Source: Oscillospiraceae bacterium
GTDB lineage: Bacteria > Bacillota > Clostridia > Oscillospirales > Acutalibacteraceae
NCBI GenBank assembly: GCA_015066005.1
Contig: SVPF01000023.1
Coordinates: 1-42,919 of the forward strand
Length of the DNA stretch: 42,919 bases
Reading direction: 5' to 3'
Below, in pieces: positions 41,484 to 42,919 of this stretch. Position 1 is the stretch's first letter; every line of letters starts with the position of its first letter. The notes beneath the pieces are model-generated. The model searched no databases, was not told the origin of the DNA, and was given only the letters and a program-made list of their open reading frames with translations. The translations under genes were made by a program, and so were the position numbers.

Positions 41484-42326
41484 ATGAATCTTCCACTCAA
41501 TATTGATTATTCGGGTAAGGTTGTTGTTGTAACAGGGGCCGGCGGTTTGATTTGCGGTGCAATGGCAAGAGCTTTTGCACAGTCGGGCGCTAAGGTTGCT
41601 GCACTTGACCTTAACGAAGAAGCCGTAAAAAAATTAGCCGATGAGCTTAAGGCTGAAGGCTATATTTGCGAAGGCTATAAGGCAAATGTTTTAGAAGCCG
41701 AAGCGCTTGAAGAGGTTTACACAGCCATTAAAACCGACCTTGGCGAATGTGATATTCTTGTAAACGGTGCGGGCGGTAATAATCCCCGTGCTACAACCGA
41801 TAATGAATATCAGCACGAAGCAAAACAGGGCGGTAAATCCTTCTTCGACCTTGATAGTTCCGGTGTTGACTTTGTTTTCAAGCTTAACTTCCAGGGCACT
41901 CTAATTCCCACACAGGTTTTTGCTAAGGATATGGTAAAAAACAAAAAGGGCTGTATCTTAAACATTTCTTCAATGAATGCTTATACTCCCCTTACAAAAA
42001 TCCCTGCATATTCAGCCGCAAAGGCAGGTATTTCCAACTTTACGCAATGGTTGGCAACACATTTTGCAGGCACAGGCATTCGCTGTAATGCAATTGCCCC
42101 CGGTTTCCTTGTTTCAGCGCAAAACCGTGCTTTGCTTTTTAACGAGGATGGCACACCCACCGCTCGTAGTGCTAAAATTTTAAACGGCACACCAATGAAC
42201 AGGTTTGTTGATGCGGATGAGTTATTAGGGGCAACACTTTTCTTATGCGATGAACGCTCGGCATCGGCGATTACCGGTGTAGTTTTACCAATTGACTGCG
42301 GCTTCGCAGCATATTCAGGTGTATAA
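41484..42326 (+). CDS. uxuB: SDR-type fructuronate reductase (D-mannonate oxidoreductase)
   Basis: A 280-residue short-chain dehydrogenase. It has TGAGGLICG (17-25) at the nucleotide-binding turn, NGAGGNNPRA, the catalytic Ser pair 162-163 (NISSMNAY), Tyr176 and Lys180 (YSAAK). It also keeps the family insertion around FFDLDSSGVDFVFKLNFQGT and the end GFAAYSGV. This is the SDR form of UxuB as in Bacillus subtilis and Thermotoga, not the long-chain enzyme of E. coli. It reduces D-fructuronate to D-mannonate, the UxuA substrate. GGAGGCG is the ribosome site, 18 bases after uxuA. Its stop codon overlaps the ribosome site of eda. Confidence 0.9.
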   Translation: MNLPLNIDYSGKVVVVTGAGGLICGAMARAFAQSGAKVAALDLNEEAVKKLADELKAEGYICEGYKANVLEAEALEEVYTAIKTDLGECDILVNGAGGNNPRATTDNEYQHEAKQGGKSFFDLDSSGVDFVFKLNFQGTLIPTQVFAKDMVKNKKGCILNISSMNAYTPLTKIPAYSAAKAGISNFTQWLATHFAGTGIRCNAIAPGFLVSAQNRALLFNEDGTPTARSAKILNGTPMNRFVDADELLGATLFLCDERSASAITGVVLPIDCGFAAYSGV

Positions 42327-42339
42327 AGGAGAAATTAAA

Positions 42340-42894
42340 ATGGAAAAATTTGTTCCGGTTGTAGTAATTAAAGAATTAAAAGAAACCGAAAAGATTTTGA
42401 CTGCACTCAGAAAAAACGGCATTAACTGTGCTGAAATTACCTTCCGTACCGCTTGTGCGGCTGAAGCAATTTCACTTGCTTGCAAGCTGTTTCCCGATAT
42501 GTCAATAGGTGCAGGCACTGTTATTAACGCTGAACAGTGTAATGCCGCATTAGATGCCGGCGCACAGTTTATTGTGTCCCCAGGGTTATCGGTTGCTGTT
42601 GCTAACATTTGTAAGGAAAATAATATTCCCTATTACCCCGGCTGTGTAACCCCAACCGAAATTATGCAGGCGCTTGACCTTGGCATTACCACCGTTAAGT
42701 TTTTCCCCGCTAATGTTTACGGCGGCCTTAAGGCATTAAAGGCTTTATCAGCCCCATTCCCGCAGGTTAAATTTATCCCCACAGGCGGTGTAGACAGAAG
42801 TAATATTGATGAATTTTTGGCTTTCGATAAAATTGAAGCTATCGGCGGTAGCTTTTTTGTAAAAGAATCGCTCGATAAAATGGAGGGCAAATAA
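42340..42894 (+). CDS. eda: KDPG/KHG aldolase
   Basis: A 184-residue class I aldolase cleaving KDPG to pyruvate and glyceraldehyde 3-phosphate. Glu32 (AEITFRT), SIGAGTV (55-61), SPGLS (80-84), PGCVTPTEI (100-108), the Schiff-base Lys120 in TTVKFFPA, and the phosphate-binding IPTGGV and GGSFFV are all present. It is about 20 residues shorter than E. coli Eda. I start at ATG 42340 behind AAAGGAG; an upstream in-frame ATG at 42292 lies in uxuB. The gene is complete here; its last 102 bases also form the left edge of the window. kdgK follows by one base. Confidence 0.95.
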   Translation: MEKFVPVVVIKELKETEKILTALRKNGINCAEITFRTACAAEAISLACKLFPDMSIGAGTVINAEQCNAALDAGAQFIVSPGLSVAVANICKENNIPYYPGCVTPTEIMQALDLGITTVKFFPANVYGGLKALKALSAPFPQVKFIPTGGVDRSNIDEFLAFDKIEAIGGSFFVKESLDKMEGK

Positions 42895-42919
42895 AATGAA
42901 AAGAATAGTAACCTTTGGC
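42793..42919. repeat. Terminal direct repeat, right copy (identical to 1-127)
   Basis: Exact copy of the first 127 bases. Joining the ends here rebuilds a normal eda-kdgK junction with a one-base gap and an intact reading frame on each side. Confidence 0.97.
42896..42919 (+). CDS. kdgK: First eight codons of kdgK (partial, duplicate of 104-127)
   Basis: ATG followed by seven codons reading KRIVTFG, cut off by the window edge. It is the same start as the full gene at 104 and should be merged with it when the ends are joined. Confidence 0.92.

Noticed and set aside
1-42919. Plasmid or phage identity suggested by the circular ends
   Set aside because: No replication initiator, partition, mobilisation, integrase, terminase or structural genes are visible; content is core chromosomal. 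Circularity alone is not enough.
1-42919. CRISPR array, insertion sequence or integron
   Set aside because: No regularly spaced repeats, transposase or integrase frames are present.

Overview
This 42.9 kb window looks like chromosomal DNA from a low-GC, Gram-positive Clostridia-type gut anaerobe, probably Oscillospiraceae/Ruminococcaceae-like. That placement is inferred from the gene order nusB-xseA-xseB-ispA-dxs-tlyA-nadK-argR-recN, AddAB instead of RecBCD, a BofA-like sporulation protein, rubrerythrin, lipoproteins with Gram-positive-style signal peptides, and cohesin and dockerin domains. There are no phage, plasmid-replication, transposase or CRISPR genes. The first 127 bases are repeated exactly as the last 127 bases, so the record closes on itself as a circle of 42,792 unique bases. 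The closure falls inside an operon and leaves it intact (eda followed by kdgK). Because the content is housekeeping, I read the circle as more likely an assembly closure over a duplicated segment or repeat than as a true plasmid.

Layout. Across the circle junction runs a hexuronate catabolic operon: uxuA, SDR-type uxuB, eda, (junction), kdgK, a second SDR and a UlaG-like metallo-hydrolase (40386 to the end, then 1-2538). It is followed by a convergent AraC regulator (2569-3345) and a small membrane protein. A ten-gene plus-strand housekeeping operon (3966-13465) covers transcription antitermination, exonuclease VII, isoprenoid precursors (IspA, Dxs), rRNA methylation (TlyA), NAD kinase, ArgR, RecN and TyrRS, and ends at a strong terminator. 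Next come rubrerythrin, tRNA-Leu(CAA), a roughly 490 bp non-coding stretch with large inverted repeats, and a minus-strand pair (unknown protein plus SPFH/stomatin). After that are rsmA and a minus-strand BofA-like/AddB/AddA/Nudix operon.

The accessory section begins at 25.1 kb. A minus-strand two-gene operon encodes a secreted SH3b-glucosaminidase-dockerin protein and a membrane-anchored cohesin-like protein. It has a perfect-consensus promoter and looks like a minimal cohesin-dockerin device for displaying a cell-wall hydrolase. Divergent from it is a VTC-domain / DUF4956 / beta-helix carbohydrate-binding lipoprotein operon. Then come a DUF1015 protein, an unknown lipoprotein and a membrane-anchored alpha/beta hydrolase. 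The last block is a GPH-family transporter and a GH2 glycosidase, divergent from an AraC-type regulator that sits just before uxuA. The transporter, glycosidase, regulator and uxu/eda/kdg genes together form a plausible glycoside-uronide uptake and degradation locus ending in pyruvate and glyceraldehyde 3-phosphate. The glucuronate isomerase that would normally link them is not in the window.

Several genes appear to use TTG starts (dxs, argR, the 250-residue unknown protein, addB, the glucosaminidase). Those starts are set from ribosome binding sites and family N-termini. Nothing was computed or searched; all calls are by reading.
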